Shown piece by piece: positions 9,014 through 19,496 of a stretch of 64,000 nucleotides of DNA (positions within the stretch are counted from its first letter, which is position 1; every line of letters begins with the position of its first letter). The notes under the pieces were generated by a model, which was not told the origin of the DNA, did not search any database, and worked only from the letters and a program-made list of their open reading frames with translations. The translations under genes and the position numbers were made by a program. The DNA comes from Limnoglobus roseus (GTDB lineage Bacteria > Planctomycetota > Planctomycetia > Gemmatales > Gemmataceae): positions 4,526,001 through 4,590,000 of the forward strand of contig NZ_CP042425.1 in NCBI RefSeq assembly GCF_008254045.1, written 5' to 3'.

Positions 9014-11386
9014 ATGCCGACGGACTTCGCGTTCCGGTTCAGCACCTACCTCACGCTCATGCTCGCCTGCGCCTGCACCGGGTACGCGGAGTTGGAGTAC
9101 CTCCCGGAAGTGTCCGGGTTCACCGGCGTCGTCGCCGTACTCATGATTGTGGCGTTCATTTGCGACCGCCGAGACTGGGTCATGTCGCTGACCAACGCCA
9201 ACGTCCTCGGCGGCGGCATCGTCCTGTTGGCCATCCTGTGGTTCGGCTACCACTACCGCCGGTCCGACAGCCTCATGAACGTCCTCCCGTGGCCGGCGGG
9301 CGGGCTGCCCTACGTCGCGGCGTTGATGATGCTGTTAGTGCCTGCGAAACTCTTCCGGCCGAAGCACGTCGGCGACTGGTGGGCGTTGCAAGGGTTGGGG
9401 CTGAGCATGGTCGGCGTGGCGGGGGCGATGACCGACGACGGCGGCTTCGTGGTCCTAATGATTGCCTACGCGGTCGCCGGCGTCTGGAGCCTGACGCTGT
9501 TTTACATCCGCCGCTCGGCCGGGCACGTTCCGCCGCCGCCGCCGTTCGAGCCGGTCGAGGGGCTGCGGGCCGTTTTCAGTCCGCAGACGTACCTGCCGCG
9601 GTGGTTCTTCGTGGCCCGGTCGCGGCCGACGGTGGCCGAGCCGTTCGCCGGGATTGGTCAGCCGACGCCGACGGAACGCCTCGGCCGCTCGCACTTCGTG
9701 CGGGCCGTGCGGTGGGTCGTGGTCGGCGGCCTCATCACCCTGCCGCTGTTCCTCATCTCGCCGCGGACGGACGGGTTGCGGTGGGAACTGTTCAACTCGC
9801 GGATGGAGGTCGGCCTCTCCGGCGGGGCCGTGGACCTCGGCCGCACCGGGGAACTGCACCCCAACTCGGACCCGGCCTTCACCGTCACCGTGCGGCACCC
9901 GGACGGGACCCCCGGCGTGCTGCCCGAGGACAAGCGGTTCCGCGTGATGGCCCACCACACCTACCAATACCCGAAGGGCCAGTGGACGCGGTCCGTCCTC
10001 GGCCAATTATTCTTACCCCCGCGGGACGCGGCCGCCGGCCCGCCGACGGCGTCGTCGGTGCTCAAGTTCCCGGACGTCGGATCCCAGCCGATCATTCTGG
10101 AGTACCTGCTCGACCTGAAGACGCCCGGCCATCCTCAGGCCGACCCGGTGTACTTCACGCCCGGCCTGCCGGCCCCGGTCGTCTACGAGACGCACGGCCG
10201 GTACCACTACGCGAGCAACTTCAACAACGGTGCGTTCCGCATCCTGATTGACCGCACGGAGGGGAGTCGCGTCAGTCATTACTGGCAGATCAGCCGGGCG
10301 GTGCCCGACGAGCCGAGCGCTTACTTTCGACTCTACGAGCCGGACCAACAAGGCTCGTCGGCCCGGCGGGCGTTGCTGGAACTCGCCTCGTACCGAATTG
10401 GCGCGGAGTCGAAGAAACTGCTGGAACGGCTGATCGCTGAGGGGAAGGTGTCCCGTGCCGTGGGCGAGCGCCGCGACCCGGTCAGCCGGATGGTACACGA
10501 GGACGACCAACCGGCCGTGGCGGCGGCGTTCGAACAGCATTTCGCCACCTCCGGGGAGTACGACTACACGCTCTCGTTGCGGCGACAAAACCGGGCGATC
10601 GACCCGATCGAGGACTTCCTCTTCAACACGAAGGCCGGGCACTGCGAGCGGTTCGCCTCGGGGCTGGTGCTCATGCTCCGCGGCGTCGGCATCCCGGCCC
10701 AGTTCGTGCTCGGCTACCGGGGGTGCGAACAACTCGAGGTGGGGCAGTACCTCGTCCGGCAGGACCACGCCCACGCCTGGGCCGAGGCGCTGCTGTCGCG
10801 AAAAATTCCCGGCACGGACGACCGCGAGTGGTACTGGAAGGCGCTCGACCCAACGGCCACTTCATCCGACACCGACGCCAGCCTCCAGAACATCGCCAAC
10901 ACCAGTAAGCAAGGCAGCCGCCTGTTCAACCTGTTCATCACCGGGTTGACGCCGGAAACGCAGAAGCAATTGATCCAGGACGTGCAAGAGTTCGGTGAAC
11001 AAAACCTTTGGCCGGCCGTCGGCGGTCTGATGCTGATCTTCGCCGGGCTGGCCGTGGTGCCGTTGATTCGCAACCGTCGTCGGCCGACTGTGGCCGTGGC
11101 GGCCGTAGCGATCGTGGACCCGGTCCCGTGGTTCACGCGGTTGGTCGAACTCCTGACGAAACACGGCCACCCGTGGGCCAGCGGTCAAACGCCGGCGGAG
11201 TTCGCCCGATCCGCCGCCGCGTGGCTGAACGACCGACCGCAGACGCCGGCCGTCGCCGGGGTGCCGGTCGCCATCGCCGACGCCCTCGATCAGTCCCGCT
11301 ACGCCGGCCGCACGTTCACGCAGGAGGATGCGAACCGTGTGAAAGCGGACCTCCTGCGACTCGAAACGGCCCTCGCTGCTTCCTGA
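9014..11386 (+). CDS. TgpA-like membrane transglutaminase
   Basis: ATG at 9014 begins directly with the first membrane helix (FAFRFSTYLTLMLACACTGY); the upstream in-frame region lacks domain features. 790 residues. Five or more transmembrane segments lie in about 1-190, then comes a periplasmic region and the transglutaminase core with Cys544 in AGHCERFASGLVLML, His587 in DHAHAWAEALLS and Asp612 in ALDPTA, the Cys-His-Asp triad of the family. A further transmembrane segment (about 670-690) precedes a cytoplasmic DUF4129-like C-terminus. This is the DUF3488/transglutaminase/DUF4129 layout. In many genomes it travels with a MoxR ATPase and a DUF58 protein, neither of which is nearby. Confidence 0.92.
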   Translation: MPTDFAFRFSTYLTLMLACACTGYAELEYLPEVSGFTGVVAVLMIVAFICDRRDWVMSLTNANVLGGGIVLLAILWFGYHYRRSDSLMNVLPWPAGGLPYVAALMMLLVPAKLFRPKHVGDWWALQGLGLSMVGVAGAMTDDGGFVVLMIAYAVAGVWSLTLFYIRRSAGHVPPPPPFEPVEGLRAVFSPQTYLPRWFFVARSRPTVAEPFAGIGQPTPTERLGRSHFVRAVRWVVVGGLITLPLFLISPRTDGLRWELFNSRMEVGLSGGAVDLGRTGELHPNSDPAFTVTVRHPDGTPGVLPEDKRFRVMAHHTYQYPKGQWTRSVLGQLFLPPRDAAAGPPTASSVLKFPDVGSQPIILEYLLDLKTPGHPQADPVYFTPGLPAPVVYETHGRYHYASNFNNGAFRILIDRTEGSRVSHYWQISRAVPDEPSAYFRLYEPDQQGSSARRALLELASYRIGAESKKLLERLIAEGKVSRAVGERRDPVSRMVHEDDQPAVAAAFEQHFATSGEYDYTLSLRRQNRAIDPIEDFLFNTKAGHCERFASGLVLMLRGVGIPAQFVLGYRGCEQLEVGQYLVRQDHAHAWAEALLSRKIPGTDDREWYWKALDPTATSSDTDASLQNIANTSKQGSRLFNLFITGLTPETQKQLIQDVQEFGEQNLWPAVGGLMLIFAGLAVVPLIRNRRRPTVAVAAVAIVDPVPWFTRLVELLTKHGHPWASGQTPAEFARSAAAWLNDRPQTPAVAGVPVAIADALDQSRYAGRTFTQEDANRVKADLLRLETALAAS

Positions 11387-11399
11387 ACGGACGGTTCCC

Positions 11400-11957
11400 A
11401 TGCCCGCCATCCCCCGCCTGACCACCGCGAACAGTACCCTCGTGGTCGTGGACATCCAGGACAAACTGCTCGCGAAGATTCCCTCGGCCGACGACCTCGT
11501 CCGCAACGTGGGCTTCCTCTTGGACGCCGCGACGCTGTTGGGCGTCGAAGCCGTGGCGACGGAGCAGTACCCGAAGGGCCTCGGCCCGACGACGCGCGAA
11601 ATCGCCCGCCGCCTGCCGCCGAACCCGCCCGCGAAGACGGCGTTCAGTTGTTGCGGGGCCGCCAGTTTCCTGCCATCTCTCGGCAGCCGGCCGAACGTGA
11701 TCCTCGTTGGCATGGAGACGCACGTCTGCGTCGGGCAGACGGCCCTCGACCTGCTCGAGGCCGGCCGGACCGTGTTCCTGCCGGTGGACGCGCTAGCCAC
11801 GCGGAATTTGATCGACCACGCTACGGCCATCCGCCGGCTGGAGAGGTCCGGGGCGGTTCTGACGACGGTCGAAGCCGTCGCGTTCGAGTGGCTCAGCGAC
11901 GCGACCCATCCCCAATTCAAGGCAGTTAGTAAACTGATGATAGAGCGTAGTTCCTGA
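11400..11957 (+). CDS. isochorismatase-family cysteine hydrolase
   Basis: 185 residues. The catalytic aspartate is in TLVVVDIQDKL, a lysine lies in the PPAKTAFS region, and the nucleophile cysteine is in VGMETHVCVGQTALDLL, the Asp-Lys-Cys pattern of the family. Members hydrolyse amides or vinyl ethers such as nicotinamide, isochorismate or N-carbamoyl compounds; this one's substrate cannot be read from sequence. It begins 13 bp after the transglutaminase stop and ends 21 bp before the aminotransferase start, so it may be in one transcript with them. Confidence 0.88.
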   Translation: MPAIPRLTTANSTLVVVDIQDKLLAKIPSADDLVRNVGFLLDAATLLGVEAVATEQYPKGLGPTTREIARRLPPNPPAKTAFSCCGAASFLPSLGSRPNVILVGMETHVCVGQTALDLLEAGRTVFLPVDALATRNLIDHATAIRRLERSGAVLTTVEAVAFEWLSDATHPQFKAVSKLMIERSS

Positions 11958-11978
11958 CCGCGTCCCCGAGAGCCTTCC

Positions 11979-13163
<1,185 letters not shown>

Positions 13164-13164
13164 C

Positions 13165-13755
13165 ATGCACGCATCGACCTTTTACCCGGACACGATCGAC
13201 CGCATGGAGCGAGCCGTGAACCAGGTCAAACTTCGCCTCCGCAAAGCGGTAGAAGCTTTAGAGGCGGGTGGCGTCCCCTACGCGGTCGTCGGCGGCAACG
13301 CCGTGGCCGCGTGGGTGACGCAGGTCGATCCCGGCAGCGAGCGGTTCACCCGCGACGTGGACATTCTGATCGACCGCGACCGCCTACCCGCCGTAATTGC
13401 GGTCATGGAAGCCGTGGGGTTCGAGTACGCCAACACGTCGGGAGTAGACCCGTTCATCGAGAAACCGGACGGCCGACCGTCCGATGGCGTGCATCTTCTC
13501 TACGCAGGAGAGAAAGTCAAAGCCGAGTACGGCACGACAGCCCCGACGATGGCGGAAACCGAACGGGGGCCGGAATTCCAGGTCGTTTCGCTCGAAGCCC
13601 TCGTTCGTATGAAGCTCGAAAGCAATCGTCGGAAGGATCAGTTGCATCTTGATGACATGATCGGCGTCGGGCTGATCGACCAGACGTGGACGAATCGCTT
13701 CCCGCCCTACTTGGCCGAACGGCTCCAACATCTCCTCGACACCCCCGATGGTTGA
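13165..13755 (+). CDS. nucleotidyltransferase-fold protein (MNT/AbiEii-like), small
   Basis: ATG at 13165 follows the aminotransferase stop by 1 bp; an upstream start would overlap that gene. 196 residues. The motif YAVVGGNAVAAWV followed by FTRDVDILIDRD is the GG...DxD signature of polymerase-beta-like nucleotidyltransferases, as in AbiEii or DUF6036-type proteins. The C-terminal VVSLEALVRMKLESNRRKDQ is a helix also seen in these families. No obvious toxin/antitoxin partner is adjacent. The 3' end overlaps the next gene by 8 bp, suggesting coupled translation. Confidence 0.8.
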   Translation: MHASTFYPDTIDRMERAVNQVKLRLRKAVEALEAGGVPYAVVGGNAVAAWVTQVDPGSERFTRDVDILIDRDRLPAVIAVMEAVGFEYANTSGVDPFIEKPDGRPSDGVHLLYAGEKVKAEYGTTAPTMAETERGPEFQVVSLEALVRMKLESNRRKDQLHLDDMIGVGLIDQTWTNRFPPYLAERLQHLLDTPDG

Positions 13756-14992
13756 CCCCGCTGCTTTCGACTTCGATGTCATCGTCCTCGGTGCGGGTGC
13801 GGCCGGTCTAATGGCTGCCATCCACGCAGCCGAGCGCGGCCGGCGGGTGCTGCTCTTGGAGAAAGGCAAGAAGCCCGGTGTGAAGATTCTCATGTCCGGT
13901 GGCACGCGGTGCAACATCACGCACGACTGCGACAACCGCGGCATCGTCGAGGCGTTCGGGCCGAACGGCAAGTTCCTGCACTCGGCTCTCGCCAACTTCG
14001 GCGTTCGCGACACGATCAACTTCTTCGAGGCCGAAGGCGTGGCCACGAAGGTCGAGGACACGGGCAAAATCTTCCCCGTCAGCGACCGGGCACTCGACGT
14101 GCTCAACGCCTTGCTCCGCCGCCTCGGCCGCACGACGGTGAAACTGACGCTCAACGAACCGGCCCGCGACGTAGTGCCGCTTCCCGAGGGCGGCTTCCGT
14201 GTCGTCACCGATCAGCGAAGCCCAACCTGTCAGCACGTCGTCGTCACCACCGGCGGACTGTCGTTTCCCGGCTGCGGCACCACCGGCGACGGGTACGGCT
14301 TTACGAAGAAGTTCGGCCACACGATCGTGCCGACGCGGCCGGCCCTTGTGCCGGTGACGGTGCAGCCGACGTGGATCAAGGAACTGCAAGGCGTCACGCT
14401 GCCGCACATCGGCCTGAAGGTGCTGGACGAGAACAAGTCGTTGACGGCCCGCCGCGGTTCGACGCTGTTTGCCCACTTCGGCTTGACGGGGCCGGCCCCG
14501 CTGGACGTGAGCCGGGCGATCAGCGGCCACGCCACGCCGACGAAGTTGATGCTCGAAGTGGACCTGTTGCCGAAGGTGACGGAGCAAGCTTTCGACGAGT
14601 TCCTGCGCACGCAAACGGCCGCCAACGGCAAACAACTTCTCGCGGGGGTGATGTCCGAGATGCTCACCCGTCGAGTTTGCGATCAGCTCTTGCAACTGAG
14701 CGAACTGCCACTCGACCGCCGGGCGGCGGCACTCAGCAAGGTGGACAGGCTGAAACTCGTGGCTGCCGTGAAGCGGTTGCGGTTGCCGGTCCGCGGCACG
14801 CTCGGCTACGAGAAGGCGGAAGTCACGGCCGGCGGCGTGTCGCTGGACGAGGTCGATTCCCGCACGATGCAGAGCAAGCGGCAGCCCGGCCTGTTCCTCG
14901 CCGGCGAACTGCTGGACCTCGACGGCTGGATCGGCGGGTACAACTTCCAATCCGCGTGGAGCACCGGGTGGCTGGCCGGGCAGAACGTGTAA
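13748..14992 (+). CDS. BaiN/HI0933-like NAD(P)/FAD-dependent oxidoreductase
   Basis: 414 residues. The Rossmann FAD-binding motif is at the N-terminus (DVIVLGAGAAGLMAAIHAAE), followed by MSGGTRCNITH, the signature of the HI0933/BaiN family. The C-terminus has VTAGGVSLDEVD and LFLAGELLDLDGWIGGYN, the second conserved block contacting FAD. Family members are flavoproteins of largely uncertain substrate; BaiN was linked to bile-acid reduction in gut bacteria, which is unlikely here. It overlaps the upstream nucleotidyltransferase gene by 8 bp. Confidence 0.93.
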   Translation: MVDPAAFDFDVIVLGAGAAGLMAAIHAAERGRRVLLLEKGKKPGVKILMSGGTRCNITHDCDNRGIVEAFGPNGKFLHSALANFGVRDTINFFEAEGVATKVEDTGKIFPVSDRALDVLNALLRRLGRTTVKLTLNEPARDVVPLPEGGFRVVTDQRSPTCQHVVVTTGGLSFPGCGTTGDGYGFTKKFGHTIVPTRPALVPVTVQPTWIKELQGVTLPHIGLKVLDENKSLTARRGSTLFAHFGLTGPAPLDVSRAISGHATPTKLMLEVDLLPKVTEQAFDEFLRTQTAANGKQLLAGVMSEMLTRRVCDQLLQLSELPLDRRAAALSKVDRLKLVAAVKRLRLPVRGTLGYEKAEVTAGGVSLDEVDSRTMQSKRQPGLFLAGELLDLDGWIGGYNFQSAWSTGWLAGQNV

Positions 14993-15054
14993 AAGTCGGC
15001 GGTCGTCCCGTAGAATTCCCTTCAGTCGCACCGCACCCACCGTCAGGTTCCTCT

Positions 15055-15990
15055 ATGCCTCGCGATTTTTACGAAGTGCTCGGCGTCGCTCGCACGGCCA
15101 CGGCCGACGACATCAAGAAGGCGTACCGCAAGCTGGCCCAGAAGTACCACCCCGACAAGAACCCCGGCGACAAGCAGGCCGAGGCGAAGTTCAAAGAGGT
15201 GAACGAGGCGAACGCGGTCCTCTCCGACCCGCAGAAGCGGCAGATCTACGATCAGTTCGGCACGCACGAGCCGCGGTACGGCGGGTTCGGCGGCGGTGGG
15301 GCCGAGGGGGCGAGCGGCTTCCCGAGTTGGGCCGGGGCCGGCAATCCTCAAAGCCGCGTCGATCCGGCGGCGGCCGAGGAACTGTTCCGCCAACTCTTCG
15401 GCGAGGGCGGTGGCGGTGGGGGCGCGCCCGACCTAGGCGGGCTGTTCGGCCAGCAGCGGAAGGGCCGCGGCAAGCGGGCCGCCCCGCCGCCGGAGGACAT
15501 CGAGACCGACGTGACCATTCCGTTCGAGACGGCCGCCGTCGGGGGTTCGATCACGATCAATGTCAGCGGTCGCGAGATCACCGTGAAGGTGCCCGCCGGC
15601 ATCGAGGACGGCAAGAAGCTCCGCGTGCCGGCCAGCGCCACCGGGTCGGCCGACGTGTACCTGCGGGTGCAGATCGCGTCGCACCCGTACTACCGCCGCA
15701 ACGGCAACGACGTGGAAATCGACGTGCCGCTGAGCGTGGTCGAAGCCGTCACCGGTGCGGCCGTTGAGGTGCCAACGGTGGGGGGCGATCGCCTGACGGT
15801 CAAGGTTCCGCCCGGCACGTCCAGCGGTGCCAAACTGCGGATGCGCGGCAAGGGCATTGCCGGCGGCGACCAGTTCCTCGTCTTCCAGGTAGTCGTGCCA
15901 AAGGGCGTGGACGACTTCAGCCGCGAGCTGATGGAGCAGTTCGCGAAGCGGAATCCGCAGACCCCCCGGGCGAACGTCGCGTGGGCGTGA
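15055..15990 (+). CDS. DnaJ/CbpA-type co-chaperone without zinc finger
   Basis: ATG at 15055 gives the exact J-domain start MPRDFYEVLGVARTATADDI; a longer upstream frame is a shadow of the oxidoreductase. 311 residues. The J domain occupies about 1-70 with the HPD motif in KYHPDKNPGD. A Gly-rich linker (about 75-140) leads directly to the substrate-binding C-terminal barrels (about 155-300), with no CxxCxGxG repeats, so this is class II (CbpA-like). It would stimulate DnaK ATPase and deliver clients. A TAGAAT at 15011-15016 is a possible -10 box. Confidence 0.92.
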   Translation: MPRDFYEVLGVARTATADDIKKAYRKLAQKYHPDKNPGDKQAEAKFKEVNEANAVLSDPQKRQIYDQFGTHEPRYGGFGGGGAEGASGFPSWAGAGNPQSRVDPAAAEELFRQLFGEGGGGGGAPDLGGLFGQQRKGRGKRAAPPPEDIETDVTIPFETAAVGGSITINVSGREITVKVPAGIEDGKKLRVPASATGSADVYLRVQIASHPYYRRNGNDVEIDVPLSVVEAVTGAAVEVPTVGGDRLTVKVPPGTSSGAKLRMRGKGIAGGDQFLVFQVVVPKGVDDFSRELMEQFAKRNPQTPRANVAWA

Positions 15991-15999
15991 CCCTTGTAT

Positions 16000-16135
16000 C
16001 CCTCTCCCCCGGCTTTGAGGGGGAGAGGGCAGGGTGAGGGGGTGAACCTTCATTGCACCTGAGAGCGTCATTACTGGCGTGAAGGTATTCCCCCTCACCC
16101 CAACCCTCTCCCCCTCAAAGCCGGGGGAGAGGGAG
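16000..16135. repeat. second inverted pair of C-rich interspersed repeats
   Basis: Copies at 16000-16042 and 16090-16135 are in opposite orientation with a 47-bp spacer, the same design as 6494-6630 including the CTCTCCCCCGGCTTTGAGGG core. It lies between dnaJ and rnpA and ends 28 bp before the rnpA start. Confidence 0.85.
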
Positions 16136-16162
16136 AAGTTCGAGTCCCACCTTGGCCACGCT

Positions 16163-16537
16163 ATGACGATTCCGCCACTCACGTTCCCGCAGTCGCGGCG
16201 GCTGAAGACGCCGGCCGAGTTCCAGCGCGTCTACGACCGCAAGCGGTCGTCCGCTGACGGCGTGCTGATCGTGTACGCCTGTGAGAACACCCTCGGCCAC
16301 CCGCGGCTTGGCGTGTCGGTGTCGAAGAAGGTCGGCATCGCCGTCGTCCGCAACCGCTACAAGCGGCTGTTCCGCGAGGCGTTCCGCCTGAGCCAGCACG
16401 CTCTGCCGGCCGGCGTGGACTTCATCATGATCCCGAAACTCGGCCGCCCGAAGCCGACGCAGGACGACGTTCGCGCCTCGCTCCTGAAACTCGCCGCGCA
16501 GGCTGCGAAGAAGTTGACGCCGGAGACGAAGTCGTGA
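16163..16537 (+). CDS. rnpA: ribonuclease P protein component
   Basis: RnpA binds the RNase P RNA and helps 5' maturation of tRNAs. ATG at 16163 gives 124 residues; the upstream in-frame extension translates the C-rich repeat and is rejected. Features are FPQSRRLKTPAEFQRVYDRK at the N-terminus, LGVSVSKKVGIAVVRNRYKR with the basic RNR motif that contacts RNA, and LFREAFR. Its stop overlaps the yidD start (GTGA), the usual rnpA-yidD arrangement. Confidence 0.96.
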   Translation: MTIPPLTFPQSRRLKTPAEFQRVYDRKRSSADGVLIVYACENTLGHPRLGVSVSKKVGIAVVRNRYKRLFREAFRLSQHALPAGVDFIMIPKLGRPKPTQDDVRASLLKLAAQAAKKLTPETKS

Positions 16538-16776
16538 TCCGCTGGCTCTGGCACGGCCCAGCCTTGCTCGTCGGCGGGGTGCTGATCCTGTTCGTGCGCG
16601 GCTACCAGAAGTTCATCCGCCCGATGCTGCCGCCGACGTGCCGGTTCGAACCGGGGTGCAGCGAATACTTCATCCTGGCCGTCCGCAAGTACGGCCCCGT
16701 CGTCGGGGCGGCGAAGGGGGCGTACCGCATTTGCCGGTGCAACCCGTGGGGCGGCTGTGGCGAGGACTATCCGTAA
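16534..16776 (+). CDS. yidD: membrane protein insertion efficiency factor YidD
   Basis: A small amphipathic protein of 80 residues that assists YidC. Recognised by GYQKFIRPMLPPTCRFEPGC, followed by SEYFILAVRKYG, CRCNPWGGCGEDYP and three conserved cysteines. GTG start at 16534 overlaps the rnpA stop by 4 bp. In this genome yidC is not the next gene; it lies at 62.4 kb, about 17 kb away if the integrated element is removed. Confidence 0.95.
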   Translation: MIRWLWHGPALLVGGVLILFVRGYQKFIRPMLPPTCRFEPGCSEYFILAVRKYGPVVGAAKGAYRICRCNPWGGCGEDYP

Positions 16777-17483
16777 TGGCAGAACCGCGAATCCATTCCA
16801 CCCCCGCCGACGCCGTCGCCGATCGGGTCAAGGAGAAGGTCACGCTCGAAGGCATGACGTTTTACCTTGAACGCCCGGCGGGGTTGGACAAAGTCTTCGA
16901 TCACCCCGGCGTGCGGAACGCTTACGCGGCCGACGAGTACATCCCGTACTGGACCGACCTTTGGGCGGCCGGGCGGATGCTCGCGAAGATTGTGCTCCGC
17001 GAGGACTGGGCGAAGTACCCCCGCGGCACCGACGGCGAACTCGACGTGCTGGAGATTGGCTGCGGCCTCGGCCTGGGCGGGATCGCTGCGCTCGCGTGCC
17101 GGCTGCGGGTCACGTTCTCCGACGTGGACGAGATGGCCGTGCAGTTCGCCCTGTCGAACGCGAAGCTCAACGGCCACGCGAACGCCCGCAGTCTGCCGCT
17201 GGACTTGCGGTCGCCGCCGGCCGGGATGACGTTCCCGGTCATCATAGCCAGCGACGTGCTGTACGAGCAGCGCATGGTCGAGCCGACGGCGAAGTTCCTG
17301 AAGGCGGTCCTCGCCCCCGGCGGCACGGCGTTGCTCACCGACCCGGACCGCTACTCGTCACGGAGTTTCCGCTGGCAGTGCGGCGAGGAAGGGCTGGACG
17401 TGGAGACGAGTTTCGTCCGGGCCGGCGAACCCGGTGGCGAGCGGACGAAGGGCACGCTCTACCGCATCCGGCACATGGCGTGA
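16776..17483 (+). CDS. class I SAM-dependent methyltransferase (METTL21/NNT1-like)
   Basis: ATG at 16776 overlaps the yidD stop by one base (TAATG), so translation is probably coupled. 235 residues. Motif I is VLEIGCGLGLGGIAAL, motif II contains TFSDVDEMAVQFAL, and FPVIIASDVLYE is the post-II acidic/DVLYE block characteristic of Methyltransf_16 (lysine methyltransferase-like) proteins. The N-terminal DEYIPYWTDLWAAGRML also fits this family. The target is unknown; a ribosomal or translation-factor lysine is a reasonable guess given the neighbours, but only a guess. Confidence 0.85.
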   Translation: MAEPRIHSTPADAVADRVKEKVTLEGMTFYLERPAGLDKVFDHPGVRNAYAADEYIPYWTDLWAAGRMLAKIVLREDWAKYPRGTDGELDVLEIGCGLGLGGIAALACRLRVTFSDVDEMAVQFALSNAKLNGHANARSLPLDLRSPPAGMTFPVIIASDVLYEQRMVEPTAKFLKAVLAPGGTALLTDPDRYSSRSFRWQCGEEGLDVETSFVRAGEPGGERTKGTLYRIRHMA

Positions 17484-17570
17484 TTCGTTTTCATCATTCT
17501 TTCACACCCCGTTGCTTACACTCGCTGAATCCCTCTCAGCCATCACAACCCGACCCCCGACGGTTGCCCC

Positions 17571-19460
17571 ATGAGAAGCCTCACGCTCACCGCGGTCCTC
17601 GCGCTCGCGTCGCCCGTTTTCGCCGCCGAGCCGTCCCGCGAAGTCGCCCCCGCCCCGACGGTCGGCACGGACCTCAGCGGCTACCACACCACGAAGGACG
17701 CGGTCACGGCCGACCCGAAGACTTTCAAGTTCACCGAGACGCCCACCACGGCCGGCTACCTCGGCGTGGAGATCGTCGCGAACAAGGCCGGCCGCCCGAT
17801 CATCGACGAAGTGCAAAGTGATTCGCCCGCCGATGATGCGGGCGTGAAAGTCGGCGACGTGCTCGTTTCGATCGCCGGCGACGTGGTACTTTCCCCTTAC
17901 GCCGCCCGTGACAAGCTCCGCGGTCGGGCGGCGGGTGAGGTGCTGAAAATCCAGGTGGATCGCGAAGGTCAAGCGTTCGAACTGTCGGCCACCCTGCGGG
18001 CCGTCAGCAAGCCGTTCAAGCTCGCCGGGGCCGCCGAGCGGCCGGTCCTGGGCATTTCCATCGCCCCGAAAGACGGCGGCCTGGAAATCTTGGAGACGAC
18101 GCAAGGGGGCGGGGCCGAGAATGCGGGCCTCAAGAAGGGCGACGTCATCCTGAAGGTCAACCAGTTGAAGGTCGAGTCCGAAACCGGCCTCCGCGAAATC
18201 CTCGGCGAGAAGAAGGCCGGCGACGGCGTAACGCTGACGGTCAAGAAGGAGAAGTCGAAGGAAGAACTGGACGTGCGGGCCATCCTCGGCGGCGACCGCA
18301 CCGGCCGCACGCAGGGCGGCGGCATCACCTGGGACGACCGCCTGCCCCGCGGGTGGACCAAGCCGAGCTACAAGCTCGCCATCCTCGGCATCGACTACCC
18401 GGACGTGAAGCACAACACGAAGGTCACCGACTCCGACTGGGCCGACTCGCTGTTTAGCCGCGGCAAGTACAACGGCCGCAGCGCCACGGGCCAGAAGGTC
18501 CACGGCAGCATGAATGACTACTACAAGGAAATCTCTTACGACCAGTTCAAGATCGACGGCAAGTTCCTGGGCTGGGTGGAAGTCAGCAAGAAGCGGATGG
18601 AGTATTCCAGCGGCAACGGCGTCAGCACCCGCGAGAAGACGGCACTCCTGACCGAAGCGTTCGACAAACTGCTGGCCACGAAGGGCAAGGACGCGCTCGA
18701 CGGCTACGACGGCGTGTTCTTTCTGTTCGCCGGGGAGCGGGTGCAGACGACCCGCGGTAGCCTCTACTGGCCGCACCGGGCGAGTTTCCGGCACAACAAC
18801 AAGAGCTGGCCGTACTTCATCGTGCAGGAGGGCGGCCCGCGGATGACGGACATCAGCGTGTTCTGCCACGAGTTCGGCCACATGCTCGGCCTGCCGGACC
18901 TGTACGCGAAGCCGGAAGTGCCGGGGATGGAGGGCGTCGGCAGTTGGTGCGCGATGTCGCAACAGAACCCCGCCGGCCGACCGCAGCACTTCTCGGCGTG
19001 GTGCAAGCAGGAACTCGGCTGGATCAAGCCGATGATGATCGACCCGACGAAGAAGCAGAAACTCATCCTCGCGCCGATCGAGGACGCGAAGAGCGAGTGC
19101 TTCAAGATCCCCGTGCGGCCCGACGGCAGCGAGTACTTCCTGTTGGAGAACCGCCGCAAGACCGGCTTCGACACCGACCTGCCGGCCGAGGGGTTGCTCG
19201 TGTGGCGGGTGATCGCCGGCCGTGGCCGCGAGAGTCAGCCGGTGTTCCTGGAAGAATCGCACGGCATTGAGGGGATCAACGGCCCGCGGTCGTTCACCGG
19301 ATCGGTGCCGTTCCCCAGCCCGGCGAACTCGTCGTTCACCCCGTTCACGACACCGAGCAGCAAGAGTCAACTCGGCGGCGGCTACGACGTGTACATCACG
19401 AACATCAAGCGCCTTCGCGACGGCCGGATCGCGTTCAACATCGGGTACGAGTTCCAGTAA
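17571..19460 (+). CDS. secreted M6-family zinc metalloprotease with two PDZ domains
   Basis: 629 residues with a signal peptide (MRSLTLTAVLALASPVFAAE). Two PDZ domains lie at about 60-145 (GYLGVEIVANKAGRP...DDAGVKVGDVLVSI) and about 150-240 (PVLGISIAPKDGGL...NAGLKKGDVILKV). The peptidase follows, with the zinc motif HEFGHMLGLPD (His433, Glu434, His437), PVFLEESHG and a C-terminal beta region. The order is unusual in that PDZ modules precede an immune-inhibitor-A-like (M6) catalytic domain, which suggests processive or substrate-gated cleavage (inference). A lone gene between the methyltransferase and the pilus cluster. Confidence 0.88.
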   Translation: MRSLTLTAVLALASPVFAAEPSREVAPAPTVGTDLSGYHTTKDAVTADPKTFKFTETPTTAGYLGVEIVANKAGRPIIDEVQSDSPADDAGVKVGDVLVSIAGDVVLSPYAARDKLRGRAAGEVLKIQVDREGQAFELSATLRAVSKPFKLAGAAERPVLGISIAPKDGGLEILETTQGGGAENAGLKKGDVILKVNQLKVESETGLREILGEKKAGDGVTLTVKKEKSKEELDVRAILGGDRTGRTQGGGITWDDRLPRGWTKPSYKLAILGIDYPDVKHNTKVTDSDWADSLFSRGKYNGRSATGQKVHGSMNDYYKEISYDQFKIDGKFLGWVEVSKKRMEYSSGNGVSTREKTALLTEAFDKLLATKGKDALDGYDGVFFLFAGERVQTTRGSLYWPHRASFRHNNKSWPYFIVQEGGPRMTDISVFCHEFGHMLGLPDLYAKPEVPGMEGVGSWCAMSQQNPAGRPQHFSAWCKQELGWIKPMMIDPTKKQKLILAPIEDAKSECFKIPVRPDGSEYFLLENRRKTGFDTDLPAEGLLVWRVIAGRGRESQPVFLEESHGIEGINGPRSFTGSVPFPSPANSSFTPFTTPSSKSQLGGGYDVYITNIKRLRDGRIAFNIGYEFQ

Positions 19461-19496
19461 GGTTGCTGAGTACGTTCTGGCATCTGATCTCGATTT

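Noticed and set aside
13909..15990. A 693-residue plus-strand ORF ending in DnaJ
   Set aside because: The N-terminal part is a shadow of the BaiN-like gene; the J domain starts exactly at ATG 15055.
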